DNA of 64,000 nucleotides from Salegentibacter sp. R32 (GTDB lineage: Bacteria > Bacteroidota > Bacteroidia > Flavobacteriales > Flavobacteriaceae). The notes under the pieces are model-generated. The model ran no database searches, was not told the DNA's origin, and worked only from the letters and a program-made list of their open reading frames with translations. The stretch lies in assembly GCF_008692195.1 (NCBI RefSeq), contig NZ_RXOM01000015.1, positions 29,023 through 93,022 on the forward strand, in the 5' to 3' direction. Shown piece after piece: positions 17,064-26,079 of the stretch; position 1 is the stretch's first letter; each line of letters opens with the position of its first letter. The translations under genes were made by a program, and so were the position numbers.

Positions 17064-18569
17064 TTAGTGTTCGTGTCCGTGTGCAGGTGTAGAACCTGAC
17101 ATTGATGCCATTTTAACTTGGTAGGCTCCTGTGGTTACAACCACATCACCAACCTGTAAACCTTTAAGCACCTCTACGTTTTTACCATTTCGTTTTCCTA
17201 TGGAAATAGGGCGTCTTTCAAAACTTTCTCCAGAAAGTTGCACCATTACCGAATAGTTGCCATAATCTTCCATTAAAGCCGATTCGGGTACAAGTGTTCC
17301 TTGTTCTCCGTTACCCATAGCAATTTGTACTTGGGTTAGACTTCCATCTGGCAAGTTTATAGCATCGTTTACTTTGGCATATACCGAAATTAACGGACTG
17401 TCGCGTTCTACATCTTTGGATATGGACAGAATTTCACCTTCTGAATCTAAAATGCTTTTCCAATTTCCTATTTCAGTTTGATACCAAACGTTTTTAATGT
17501 TTTGCATCGTCAACCCATATGTAGGTGCTATTTGCGATTTAAGCACTTTAGATTGTTCGGTTGCAACACTTATTAAAACCGTTCCTTGTTCTGCATAATC
17601 ACCATTGGCAACATTTACACTCCTTATAAACCCATCAAAAGGTGCTCGTATTTGTTTACTGCCACCAGAAACTCCTGAAGCAAGCGATTGATATTGCGAT
17701 TTTGCAATAGCATAGTTGCTTTCTACTTTTTCAAATTCTGATTTTGGTATAATCTTACTTTCGTAAAGCTCTTTCTTCCTATTATACTCGGATGTGGCTT
17801 GGTCATAGTTCGCTTTGGCTTTAGCTATTTCTGCGCTTAAATTATTGCTTGCCAATCCTTGACTACTTACATTCATAAGCAATTGACCTTGTTTCACTTC
17901 CGTTCCTTCCGTTAAGTTAGTTGTGGCAAAATTTACGGTTCCATTAGCCGTTGCGACCATTGTTTTTACAGAACCCTGTGCAGGCTGCCAAACTCCCGAT
18001 GTCTTAATCACATCGTAAATTTCACCATTCATTACAGATGCTGTTTGAAACTCTATTTTCCAAGCCTGTTCTTTTAAAAAGGATATAGAACCATCTTCTC
18101 CTGCATCGTCTATTGCGTTATTGGCTTCTTCCATATTAGCATACACCATTAGGTCTTTAATCATAATTTTATCGGTGTATTGTGGTGTGGAAAGGTCGAA
18201 TACCAATTGATGTATTCCCGATTCCTTTGGTTGAATGATGGGCGAAAATATTCCTGGTGATGATGGACTTTCTGCTGTAGCACGAATGCCTTTGTCACCT
18301 TTAATTAAACTTACTGTAACCGAACCTTCACGCACAGGTTGATGTTTGTCCATTACCGTAAAATGCGCTGCAAATTTGCTGGGTTGCCCAACAATAAGTA
18401 CAGGAAATTCAACGAACAATTCGGTTTGGTCTGTCCAAATGGTATAATCCACTCGAGGTATTTCTTCGCCTACGTGACTTCCATCTGGATTGTGGGCGTG
18501 ATTATCTTCATTATTTTGCTTACAAGCTATTGCCATAAAGGCAAGCACAATTATTACATACTTTTTCAT
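17064..18569 (-). CDS. RND periplasmic adaptor lipoprotein with His tail
   Basis: This 501-residue membrane fusion protein has lipobox Cys16 (AFMAIAC) and then a short His-rich stretch (NHAHNPDGSH). An N-terminal domain of about 130 residues (TELFVEFPVLIVGQPSKFAAHFTV) looks like an extra Ig-like fold often attached to HME adaptors. Then come lipoyl halves around a coiled-coil hairpin (AEIAKAKANYDQATSEYNRKKELYESK), a beta-barrel region and a His-rich end (SGSTPAHGHEH). It lies between a His-rich lipoprotein gene (11 bp gap) and the pump gene. It links the pump to the TolC-like channel and may bind metal ions with its His segments. Confidence 0.9.
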   Translation of the reverse strand: MKKYVIIVLAFMAIACKQNNEDNHAHNPDGSHVGEEIPRVDYTIWTDQTELFVEFPVLIVGQPSKFAAHFTVMDKHQPVREGSVTVSLIKGDKGIRATAESPSSPGIFSPIIQPKESGIHQLVFDLSTPQYTDKIMIKDLMVYANMEEANNAIDDAGEDGSISFLKEQAWKIEFQTASVMNGEIYDVIKTSGVWQPAQGSVKTMVATANGTVNFATTNLTEGTEVKQGQLLMNVSSQGLASNNLSAEIAKAKANYDQATSEYNRKKELYESKIIPKSEFEKVESNYAIAKSQYQSLASGVSGGSKQIRAPFDGFIRSVNVANGDYAEQGTVLISVATEQSKVLKSQIAPTYGLTMQNIKNVWYQTEIGNWKSILDSEGEILSISKDVERDSPLISVYAKVNDAINLPDGSLTQVQIAMGNGEQGTLVPESALMEDYGNYSVMVQLSGESFERRPISIGKRNGKNVEVLKGLQVGDVVVTTGAYQVKMASMSGSTPAHGHEH

Positions 18570-18580
18570 TTGTTTTATTT

Positions 18581-18874
18581 TTAGTGGTCGTGGTGTTCTT
18601 CTCCGTTGTCGTGAGTGTGTGTTTTCTCATCGGATTTCATAGAATCCTTGTCCACGTTAAACTCTTCTTGTTTTACGTCTTCGTGTTCAGTCTTATGACT
18701 ACCATCAGCATTATGCTCGTGTCCGTGGTCATCGTTTGTTTCTTCTTTTTTTGTGTCTCGACAACTTGTAATACTTATTGCAAGGATTACAGTTAATGCC
18801 AATAAAAATTTTGATACTGTTTTACTCACAATGAGTTTATTTGTTTTAAGGTGTTCGTGAATCTGTGATTTCAT
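18581..18874 (-). CDS. His-rich small lipoprotein, probable periplasmic metal binder
   Basis: This 97-residue protein has a signal peptide and lipobox with Cys38 (ISITSC), then an Asp/Glu/His-rich mature part with DDHGHEHNADGSH, HEDVKQEEF and HTHDNGEEHHDH. It has no globular fold I recognise. The same HNxDGSH string appears at the N-terminus of the adjacent adaptor, so the two may share a metal-loading function or an origin. The gene lies between the TolC-like gene (20 bp) and the adaptor gene (11 bp), clearly inside the operon. Metal binding is inferred from composition. Confidence 0.75.
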   Translation of the reverse strand: MKSQIHEHLKTNKLIVSKTVSKFLLALTVILAISITSCRDTKKEETNDDHGHEHNADGSHKTEHEDVKQEEFNVDKDSMKSDEKTHTHDNGEEHHDH

Positions 18875-18894
18875 TGTTTTAGATTTTTAAATTG

Positions 18895-20079
18895 TTAAAG
18901 TTTGTGTATTAATAATTGTGCTTGTAAAAGCTGTAATTCTTTTTCCATTTGCAGCATTTTGTCGGTAGCATCCCGATAAAACTGCACTTCCATATAGTAC
19001 TCCAAAAAGGAATATTCCCCTAAATTGTAGGCTTTAAAAAGCAAATCTTCGCTGTTTAGGGATTCTATGATATTTTGGTATTCGGTGTATTTATCAAACA
19101 ATAATTGATACTGATTATACTCCTGTTGCAAATCGGCATACAATAGTTGTTTGGTTACTTGCGAACTTGATTGTTGGTACTCGTAATTTGCCTGGGCAGC
19201 TTTAACTTTATTCTTGCTGCTCCATAATGGAATGGACAAACCACCGTAAACACCAGAATAATTATTGCCATTTACACCTTGATAATTATATCCTAAAGCA
19301 AGGTTGGGCAAAATTTTATTCTTTTCGAGTGTTACATTTTGAAGTGCTGACGCTTCATTAGCCTGTAACTCCAATAATTTGGGGTCACTTGCCAATTTGT
19401 CGCTCCATAGTGTTTCCATAGTTTGCAGTTCAAAAGGAATTTCCAATTGCAGATTATCCAACTCAAGCGATTGCTCACCATTTAAGGTTTGCAATACCGT
19501 AATTTGATTCTGAATTTCAGCTTCTAATTGTTCTACTACAAATTGTTCTTGAATCCAAGCTACTTTCGCTTTGTTAAGGTCTAAAATGCCAACTTGCTCT
19601 TTATTGAAAAGCTCTTGCATTTGCTCATAAACCTGCTTGCTTTGTTGCTTTCTATTGGTTTCAATAGTCTTTTGCTTTTGAAGTATATAGAGGCTAATTA
19701 ACCCTTGTTTTGCTTTTAAGAGTACTTCCTGTCGCTTTTTAGTAAATAGGGCTTGTAGCTGTTCTGCTTTCAAGTTATTCCATTTGCTACGCGCTGCATA
19801 CACCGTTGGAAATTCGAAGGATTGCGATATTTGATATTCGGTGTAATTTCCCGTTGCGTTATCGCCAAATGGCAAATAATAGCCTAAAAGCTGTGGGTCG
19901 GGTAAATTATTGGCGCTCTTGTTTTCGAGCTGTTGGCTTTCAATGAAAGATTGATAGGCTTTTAACTCGGTATTGTTCTGTTCTATTTGGTTAAGTAATT
20001 CATCTACTGATTTTGTTTGAGAATAAATGTTACCAACGAACAGGCATACACCAATGGTGCATACTAATTTTATGTTCAT
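18895..20079 (-). CDS. TolC/CzcC-like outer membrane factor
   Basis: This 394-residue protein has a signal peptide (NIKLVCTIGVCLFVGNIYSQ) and the OMF repeat: two long coiled-coil pairs with strand segments (GYYLPFGDNATGNYTEYQISQSF; GYNYQGVNGNNYSGVYGGLSIPLW). It forms the outer-membrane channel for the second RND pump. It is the first gene of the efflux operon proper, followed by the His-rich lipoprotein, adaptor and pump. Gene order is therefore C-x-B-A, unlike the first module, where the OMF is fused to the pump. Confidence 0.88.
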   Translation of the reverse strand: MNIKLVCTIGVCLFVGNIYSQTKSVDELLNQIEQNNTELKAYQSFIESQQLENKSANNLPDPQLLGYYLPFGDNATGNYTEYQISQSFEFPTVYAARSKWNNLKAEQLQALFTKKRQEVLLKAKQGLISLYILQKQKTIETNRKQQSKQVYEQMQELFNKEQVGILDLNKAKVAWIQEQFVVEQLEAEIQNQITVLQTLNGEQSLELDNLQLEIPFELQTMETLWSDKLASDPKLLELQANEASALQNVTLEKNKILPNLALGYNYQGVNGNNYSGVYGGLSIPLWSSKNKVKAAQANYEYQQSSSQVTKQLLYADLQQEYNQYQLLFDKYTEYQNIIESLNSEDLLFKAYNLGEYSFLEYYMEVQFYRDATDKMLQMEKELQLLQAQLLIHKL

Positions 20080-20157
20080 AATGATGTTTTTTTAGGTTTA
20101 TCAAAATAGAATTACAGGGTGTTTTTTGTTTATACTAACAAAACCCTGTATAACTGA

Positions 20158-20592
20158 TTAACCTAAACTTGGTGGTCCCCGAAGTGAGCAATTGGGGAAA
20201 TATGTGTTTTGAAGTTTATCTGGCGGATGATACCATCTTTCTTTTGAGGTATCAACATCTATAAGTGCAAGATTTACGGTTTCAGGAAATAGTGTTCTTA
20301 CCGATTCTTTTTCTACGGTAATTTTCTTTACTGTTGATTCCTTCAACACCAACACATCTGTTGTTGTATTGGTATGCACGTGCATTTCTACAAACCAATC
20401 AAAAAATCCTTTTTTAGAATTATCTTTTTCAGGGGTTTCGTGATGATGTTCGTGATTGTGCGAATGTGCTACTGCACTATGTTGATGTTCTTCTTGATGT
20501 TGATGATGCCAATGTGGCACAACTTGGTGCATCAGTAACATACTGAATATGCCCAAGAAAAATAGTGCCTTTATGTTTTTGTGTTTTTGCAT
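20158..20592 (-). CDS. His-rich membrane-anchored protein
   Basis: I chose the ATG giving MQKHKNIKALFFLGIFSMLL (144 residues) over an upstream TTG. An N-terminal hydrophobic segment (about 8-24) is followed by a dense His cluster (HWHHQHQEEHQHSAVAHSHNHEHHHE, about 28-55 including spacers). A tail without a recognised domain follows, ending with PNCSLRGPPSL. This ending recurs in small Bacteroidetes proteins encoded in front of metal-efflux genes. The gene is 78 bp upstream of the TolC-like gene on the same strand. A metal-sensing or buffering role in the periplasm is likely but unproven. Confidence 0.65.
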   Translation of the reverse strand: MQKHKNIKALFFLGIFSMLLMHQVVPHWHHQHQEEHQHSAVAHSHNHEHHHETPEKDNSKKGFFDWFVEMHVHTNTTTDVLVLKESTVKKITVEKESVRTLFPETVNLALIDVDTSKERWYHPPDKLQNTYFPNCSLRGPPSLG

Positions 20593-20628
20593 CACGTACA
20601 AAAGTAATAAAATATAAATAGAGTATTA

Positions 20629-22365
20629 TTAATTCTTTTGACTGTTCGAATAATTGTTATGTGCTTCTCTGTGTATTAATCCTGCTTCTACAAATTTGGT
20701 AATATAGCCTTCTGCGGTTTTGTGTGGTATTTTGTTTTTGTCGGCTATATTTAGGTAATCTTGTCTTGAAAATTGATAAGGTAGTGCTTCTAAAAAACGT
20801 TCTTTACGATTGGCTCTTTTTACTTCTTTTTGTTCGATAGGTAAATCGTTAAACACCTTACTACTGTGCTTTACTAATACGCTTATCATTTCCAATGTAT
20901 TTTCAAAATCTATATCCTCACAATATCTTACTTGGTTTACATCACCATCTTCCATAATGCGAAATACAGAAAACAACATTATAATTCTAAATGCTATTAA
21001 CCCCAAACGTCTAACAGTTGCTATATAGTCATCGGGTTGAAGATTGAGGTATTTGGTTTGAAGCTTCTCAAAAAACACATTAAACTTTTGTTGTTGCTCG
21101 GTTGTTAGCCTTACTTCAATATCAGGATTGTTTTTTAGGGTTTTGTATAACCCAAAAAATTCTTTTCCTAATTGGTCGTAATATTCATCTAAACCATTGG
21201 TTGTATCAGTTTGAAAAACGTTCTTCCAAGTAGGTTTGATATTCATATAATAAAACATAAAACGACTAAACAACCCATTTTCAGCACTTGGAACCAATGC
21301 TTGAATTTGTTTTGGTGTACCAGATAACACCGTTGACAAACAAGGTTTTTCAATATCTACATATTCTCTATCGGTTCTACGATAATAACTAATGGTTTCG
21401 TGGTGGAAAGCTTTACGAAAACCATCGGAATAATTACCGTAATCACTTTTAAAAGCTTGTGCTAAAGTATCTCCTTCGGTTTCAAAAATTAATCCTCTAC
21501 CTTCATTATCCGATATTAGTTGATAAACACCTGTTACGCTATTGTTAGCCGGAATAAACAGCATTCTTTCAGGTGGTTTACTCGGTTTTTCCATAGTTTC
21601 ACTTTTGCCCTTATTCATATTATAAGTAGCCATTTCAACTTGATGCTGTTGTTTTAGGGTTTTGGATTGTTCGCGCTTTTCTTTGTGAACAGGATTTACC
21701 AAATTTTTAATTTGGTTTAATCTCCCTTTTCCTGCTGAAGCAGGTGCAGTAACAAATAAATACAAGTTGCTAAACACTTTCCGTTGGTCGTACACACCAA
21801 ACAATTTAGGAAAACAGGCACTAAATGCAGTTAATGCACCCAACAACAAAATATCACGTTCTTCATTACTGCTTGATGGTTTTACTACTTGTTGCAAAAA
21901 TGTTGGGATGTTGTTGTAAACTGTTGTTGGTATTGTTGGCAATGGTTGTTTTTCTTCCTCTGGATGTTGCGATACTTCAACAACTTGTTGTTGCTGTTTT
22001 GGTTTAATACCAACTTGATGCAAATGGTGGTATAAGGTTGCTATGCTTATACCGTGTCCTTTTGCTTGTAAGCATTTATTATACTGTTCGTCGCATTCTT
22101 TATGGTCGTAACCTGAATAATTTCTGCTAATTCTATGGTAGTAATCACGTCCAGCTTCACCGTATTCCTCTGAAATAGCAAAACCAATATCACGCCACTT
22201 TTCATAAGTATCAGTAATATCGATACCTGATTGTTCTAAAGCGTTGATATATGTTTCAATATCATTTGCAACAACCGTTGTCGGTTTGTTGTTGATTGGT
22301 TTTTTAGGTACTTCTTTTTGCTCTGGAACAGCTAACCAATCTTTCGGGTTGAATATTTTTGTCAT
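20629..22365 (-). CDS. DUF3987 protein with PriCT-2 domain (mobile-element replication helicase-like)
   Basis: This 578-residue protein has a PriCT-2-like N-terminal domain (about 30-115: YINALEQSGIDI, YEKWRDIGFAI, GHGISIATLYHHL). The DUF3987 domain covers about 145-510 and carries a Walker-A-like APASAGKGR and a conserved GTPKQIQALVPSAENGLFSRFMFYY segment. In Bacteroidetes integrative elements such proteins pair with BT4734-type primase-like proteins, as here (4-bp overlap with the upstream gene). The likely role is replication or processing of the element after excision. The metal cargo follows directly, with no relaxase in between. Confidence 0.8.
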   Translation of the reverse strand: MTKIFNPKDWLAVPEQKEVPKKPINNKPTTVVANDIETYINALEQSGIDITDTYEKWRDIGFAISEEYGEAGRDYYHRISRNYSGYDHKECDEQYNKCLQAKGHGISIATLYHHLHQVGIKPKQQQQVVEVSQHPEEEKQPLPTIPTTVYNNIPTFLQQVVKPSSSNEERDILLLGALTAFSACFPKLFGVYDQRKVFSNLYLFVTAPASAGKGRLNQIKNLVNPVHKEKREQSKTLKQQHQVEMATYNMNKGKSETMEKPSKPPERMLFIPANNSVTGVYQLISDNEGRGLIFETEGDTLAQAFKSDYGNYSDGFRKAFHHETISYYRRTDREYVDIEKPCLSTVLSGTPKQIQALVPSAENGLFSRFMFYYMNIKPTWKNVFQTDTTNGLDEYYDQLGKEFFGLYKTLKNNPDIEVRLTTEQQQKFNVFFEKLQTKYLNLQPDDYIATVRRLGLIAFRIIMLFSVFRIMEDGDVNQVRYCEDIDFENTLEMISVLVKHSSKVFNDLPIEQKEVKRANRKERFLEALPYQFSRQDYLNIADKNKIPHKTAEGYITKFVEAGLIHREAHNNYSNSQKN

Positions 22366-23270
22366 AGCTTTTGATGTCTTTTATGTAGGTATGCCAATGG
22401 ATCGTGGGATAAAAAACACGCTCTGGAAATGTCTTTACCCGATTGGTCTACCTCAATGTTATATGTTTGCTTTATGTAATTGGCCACCGCAATAAAATAT
22501 TCATTGTGTGACACTTTGGATAAATCGATTCTAATTATCCATTTTAAGCCTTCTCCTGAAGGTGATGTAAACAACATTTCGGTTTCGAAATATTCATCGT
22601 TTAATAATTGTTGTTTTAGTTCTTCAAGATTTTCTAAATGGTCAAAATCGATTGTCAATAATGATGAATGCTCAATTAAGCTATCATCATTTCGTTTAGA
22701 AAACACACCTGAAAATGTTACATAATCAAAATGATTTGCTTTAAATTTCCGTGCTTCTTTAGGGTTTTTAATCGCTCTAAATTGCTCTGTGATACTTTTA
22801 TACTTATCGCTTGTAATACGCTCAAATATTTGGTGTAATCTTACTTTTTCAGTTGGAAAAACATTTCTAATTGGTGCTTTATAAAAACTGCTGTAAGCAT
22901 ACCAAGTATCATCGGGTTCATCTAACCAGGATAATTCATCTTCTTTTTTAACTTCAAAATTTAGATGCAGTACCTCATTGATTTTTAGTAACAATTCTTC
23001 TTCATTAATGATTTTAAAATGATAGGATGCAAAATCGAATACATCACCTTTAAAATCGGTTAATTCAGTATCGTAATGCATTGCCTTATTATCTACAACA
23101 TTAATTTGTAATGTTGATTTACCACCGTTAAAAGGGTTACGGGTTATCCCGCAGTCCCTTCCTTTTACGGAAAGGACTGTTGTTTCAGGATAATACTGCC
23201 TTAATACATAGGCATAGATATTTAACCCATAATGCGTTTTCTTTAAAATGCTTTCTTTACTTATTTCCAT
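22362..23270 (-). CDS. BT4734/VirE-N-type primase-like mobile-element protein
   Basis: This 302-residue protein has two parts. Residues about 1-115 resemble a CHC2/primase zinc-finger remnant (NPFNGGKSTLQI, HYDTELTDFKGDVFDFA) without the cysteines. Residues about 130-295 are the BT4734-like domain (ARKFKANHFDYVTFSGVF, SLLTIDFDHLENLEEL, LFTSPSGEGLKWII, DISRACFLSHDP). The Asp pair in TIDFDHL could be a primase-polymerase-like metal site, as in AEP-type folds. That is inference. The start overlaps the preceding HTH gene by 14 bp and the end overlaps the DUF3987 gene by 4 bp, so this is one replication operon of the integrated element. Confidence 0.8.
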   Translation of the reverse strand: MEISKESILKKTHYGLNIYAYVLRQYYPETTVLSVKGRDCGITRNPFNGGKSTLQINVVDNKAMHYDTELTDFKGDVFDFASYHFKIINEEELLLKINEVLHLNFEVKKEDELSWLDEPDDTWYAYSSFYKAPIRNVFPTEKVRLHQIFERITSDKYKSITEQFRAIKNPKEARKFKANHFDYVTFSGVFSKRNDDSLIEHSSLLTIDFDHLENLEELKQQLLNDEYFETEMLFTSPSGEGLKWIIRIDLSKVSHNEYFIAVANYIKQTYNIEVDQSGKDISRACFLSHDPLAYLHKRHQKL

Positions 23271-23553
23271 CGCATTTGAAATTTGGGTTGTAATAATTGC
23301 TCTGTAATAGTTCCTCTATATCTGATACCTTGTAATAAAATTTACCTTGTACCTTACTATATGGAATCGTACCATTTGTACGGAACGTTTGCAAAGTCCG
23401 TTGGCTAATATGTAGCGTTTGCATTACGTCCTGATTGTCAATCCACGTATCTTTTAAGCATTCTGCTCTCGATGCTCTTATTAATTCGATACGTGCTTTT
23501 AAATCCTTAATCTCTTGTGAGAGTGCCAAGAGTAAATCGATTATTTCAGTCAT
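23257..23553 (-). CDS. Small HTH (MerR/excisionase-like) DNA-binding protein
   Basis: This 98-residue protein has an N-terminal helix (ITEIIDLLLALSQEIKDLKARIELI) and a winged-helix-like HTH at about 38-85 (IDNQDVMQTLHISQRTLQTFRTNGTIPYSKVQGKFYYKVSDIEELL). This is the HTH_17 type common in Bacteroidetes mobile elements. It overlaps both neighbours (4 bp and 14 bp). It probably regulates replication or excision of the element. A directionality-factor role is possible because it is one of three such small HTH proteins near the integrase. Confidence 0.8.
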   Translation of the reverse strand: MTEIIDLLLALSQEIKDLKARIELIRASRAECLKDTWIDNQDVMQTLHISQRTLQTFRTNGTIPYSKVQGKFYYKVSDIEELLQSNYYNPNFKCDGNK

Positions 23554-23852
23554 AACTTTACCTTTCCTTTTTTGATTAGGTAATCGGCAGCTTGCTGTTC
23601 GATTTCATCTAGGGAATCCATACGGTTACGCAATAACCATTGATCTAACTCTTGACGTTGGAAATAGATTTTTTTGCCATTCGGTTTATAGTGTGGAATG
23701 GCTCCCGTACTTGTAAGTTTATACAAGTGCGATTGTGATAGTTCTAAATACTTGCAAGTTTCATTGAAGTTCAATACTTGCTTTTGCAACGTTTGTTGTT
23801 CTATTAACAACTTTTCGATGCTTTCTAATTTTTCGATGATTGAAATGTCCAT
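23550..23852 (-). CDS. Small HTH (excisionase-like) DNA-binding protein
   Basis: This 100-residue protein has an HTH_17-type fold at about 26-75 (LNFNETCKYLELSQSHLYKLTSTGAIPHYKPNGKKIYFQRQELDQWL), preceded by a short helical leader. It is the first gene of the HTH-HTH-BT4734-DUF3987 unit and overlaps the next by 4 bp. A 155-bp gap separates it from the upstream hypothetical gene and should hold the unit's promoter. Like its neighbour, it could be a regulator or recombination directionality factor. Confidence 0.8.
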   Translation of the reverse strand: MDISIIEKLESIEKLLIEQQTLQKQVLNFNETCKYLELSQSHLYKLTSTGAIPHYKPNGKKIYFQRQELDQWLLRNRMDSLDEIEQQAADYLIKKGKVKL

Positions 23853-24007
23853 CTTTTATTATTTTTAAATAAATGAGGACATCAGGCCTAATGTCATTCT
23901 TGATTTTCAAGAACAATACAAAGGTTTGAAATAAGCTATTGGATTTTAGTAAGAGTGTAAAATGAAGGTAAGATAACAGTAAGATTTCTTACTAATCTTA
24001 CTGTTTT

Positions 24008-24979
24008 TTATTGCAGATGTTGGATAATATTGTCTATTTCTTCCTTTTCTTTAGGGTTGTGAACTTTATTTTTATAAAGGTTGTTAGCCTTTAAAGGTGT
24101 TCCTGTTTTGGTAATAAATTTACCAGATTGTTCTACGGTAGATTTTTTAAGGTTGGTAAAATATGGTTTGAGAACATCCAACACATAACTAAATTGTGTT
24201 GTCTCACACTGTAGATAAATCTTTGTGTCTAATTTTGTAAAATCATCAGCAATAAAGAGTTTATGTAAATCCTCAACAGATGTTCTGTTTTGTAATAAAT
24301 CAATTCTAAATTGAAGTGTTTTAAAAACTGTTAACAAAGCATCGACGTTTTTACTTTTAAACCCAAAATTGTTTTTTTTCTTAAAAACAGGTTTAGAAAC
24401 ACTTTTTTCGACTTTTAACTTTAAACCTTTATAAGACGATATAATTTTTTCTTGAGTTGGTTCTTCGTTAAAAAATACTTCGTGTAGTTCTTCGATAGTA
24501 TAAATTTCTGTATCACTTAAATCTGAAAATCGGTCTTGAAGTTCCATAAAAAGCATCATCGCAGTAGCTTTTAAAAATGAAATGATATAGGCTTCATCTG
24601 ATTTGTCATTATTAATAGGCTTTAAATACAAACTTTCATCAAGATCATTTTCAGAAATGTAATTGCTAATCTGGGTTAAATAATTTGTAATTCGGTTAAA
24701 TTCTTTGTCATAGAGAAAAGACAAATGACCAGGTGTTGAATTTGCTTCAAGGGTGTCATTAATAGCATTAAACTTTTTGATATAATCATTTTCAATTAGT
24801 TTAAAGTAATATTTACGCTTGTTTGAATATGCTTTTTTAAAGTCGATTTCATAATTAGGCGTTGTATTGAGGTATTGCTTTTTAAAGCCTTTTAAAAGCT
24901 CTTTAAATTGGTTTTCGGTTCTTTTATCATCAGTAACCTTTTCCACATACAGTAAGTCGATAAATAGGTCTTTAGCCAT
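24008..24979 (-). CDS. Integrase-associated protein of unknown function
   Basis: I do not recognise a named family for this 323-residue protein. It is soluble, Lys-rich and mostly helical. The C-terminal part (about 245-315: KIYLQCETTQFSYVLDVLKPYFTNL, then VEQSGKFITKTGTPLKANNLY) reads like a conserved domain that I associate with proteins encoded next to Bacteroidetes integrases. Its ATG overlaps the integrase stop codon by one base (TAATG), so it is translationally coupled to the recombinase. A role in integration/excision control is inferred only from this coupling. Confidence 0.6.
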   Translation of the reverse strand: MAKDLFIDLLYVEKVTDDKRTENQFKELLKGFKKQYLNTTPNYEIDFKKAYSNKRKYYFKLIENDYIKKFNAINDTLEANSTPGHLSFLYDKEFNRITNYLTQISNYISENDLDESLYLKPINNDKSDEAYIISFLKATAMMLFMELQDRFSDLSDTEIYTIEELHEVFFNEEPTQEKIISSYKGLKLKVEKSVSKPVFKKKNNFGFKSKNVDALLTVFKTLQFRIDLLQNRTSVEDLHKLFIADDFTKLDTKIYLQCETTQFSYVLDVLKPYFTNLKKSTVEQSGKFITKTGTPLKANNLYKNKVHNPKEKEEIDNIIQHLQ

Positions 24980-26073
24980 TATAAATCCAATTTAATTTTA
25001 TTAGCAGCTTCTTTCTTTTTATCATCAATAACTTTTGCATAAATCTGCGTAGTTCTCAATTCCTTATGACCTAATAACTTGGAAACAGTATAAATATCTG
25101 TTCCTAAAGTTAATTGTAAAGTTGCATAGGTATGTCGAGCACAATGGAACGTGATATTTTTTGTTATTCCTGCATTAAGCATCCATTGTTGTAACTTTAA
25201 ATTTGACCAAGCACTATAATGTAAACCTTGAAAAACTTTTTCTTCGGGTTTACCTTTATCTCCTAATAATTCTGCTGCTTGGTCTGAAATAGGTAAAGTT
25301 TCAACCCCTTTTGTTTTCTTTTGTCTGAAACGAATATAATATCCCATTTCTTTAGAATGTTGAATTTCTGACCAAATCAGTTTTTCAATATCTGACCAAC
25401 GTAACCCAGTAAGCGCAGAAAATATAAAAGCACTTTTTAAAAGTGGTAACTCGCATTCTGTATTGACTACTTTTTGTAATTCATCAAGAGTTAAAAATTC
25501 TCGTTGAGGTTCACCTTGTTTAAAATACTCAACACCATTTGCTGGGTTTATTCTTAAAATACCATCCTTAACAGCTTGTTTTAATGCAGCGTTGAATTTT
25601 CCGTAATAGGAATATTTAGAGTTTTGAGATAATTTTTTACCTGCTCTTGCCATTGCATCCTTATCTAAATACTCTTTAAAGCGTTCTACGAAATCCTTAT
25701 CAATATCTTGAAAACTTACGTCTGTTGGACAAAAAGTTTTTAGATGTTTTAGCATACTGTTCCAATTACCATAGTTACCAGAGCTTGTATTCTTTTTCTC
25801 TGCTAATGCTGTTACATAAGTAATAAAACTCCCTTTTAATTTCTCAATATCTTGGAAACCATAAATACCGTTTTGAATTTCAATCTGTCTTTGAGCGCAA
25901 ATAGTTTCCGCTAATTGTTTGGTTTTCTTGTTAACCTCTCTTTCGGTTTTAGTTTTAGGGTTAGGTATAAGGTATAGACGCAAATACTCGGTTTTACGTT
26001 TACCTTTATGATAGTAATCTAAATACAAACTTATTTTGTCATTCTTCTTGCGTTGTCTTAATGTTACTTTCAT
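24979..26073 (-). CDS. Tyrosine recombinase (integrase) of the island
   Basis: This 364-residue site-specific recombinase has an N-terminal arm-binding domain (about 1-70), a SAM-like core-binding domain (about 80-185) and a catalytic domain with Arg225 (TGLRWSDIEKL), His310 and Arg313 (FHCARHT), His336 (LLGHKELRTT) and nucleophile Tyr345. The catalytic set is complete, so it is probably active. It lies about 600 bp from the 3' end of mnmE and faces away from it, the usual position for an integrase next to its attachment site. It should insert and excise the island. An HTH/Zn protein gene is just upstream (6 bp). Confidence 0.93.
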   Translation of the reverse strand: MKVTLRQRKKNDKISLYLDYYHKGKRKTEYLRLYLIPNPKTKTEREVNKKTKQLAETICAQRQIEIQNGIYGFQDIEKLKGSFITYVTALAEKKNTSSGNYGNWNSMLKHLKTFCPTDVSFQDIDKDFVERFKEYLDKDAMARAGKKLSQNSKYSYYGKFNAALKQAVKDGILRINPANGVEYFKQGEPQREFLTLDELQKVVNTECELPLLKSAFIFSALTGLRWSDIEKLIWSEIQHSKEMGYYIRFRQKKTKGVETLPISDQAAELLGDKGKPEEKVFQGLHYSAWSNLKLQQWMLNAGITKNITFHCARHTYATLQLTLGTDIYTVSKLLGHKELRTTQIYAKVIDDKKKEAANKIKLDL

Positions 26074-26079
26074 AGGATG

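Noticed and set aside
20158..20601. Start of the His-rich protein at TTG (147 residues)
   Set aside because: The ATG three codons later gives the same signal-like N-terminus without an unusual start codon.
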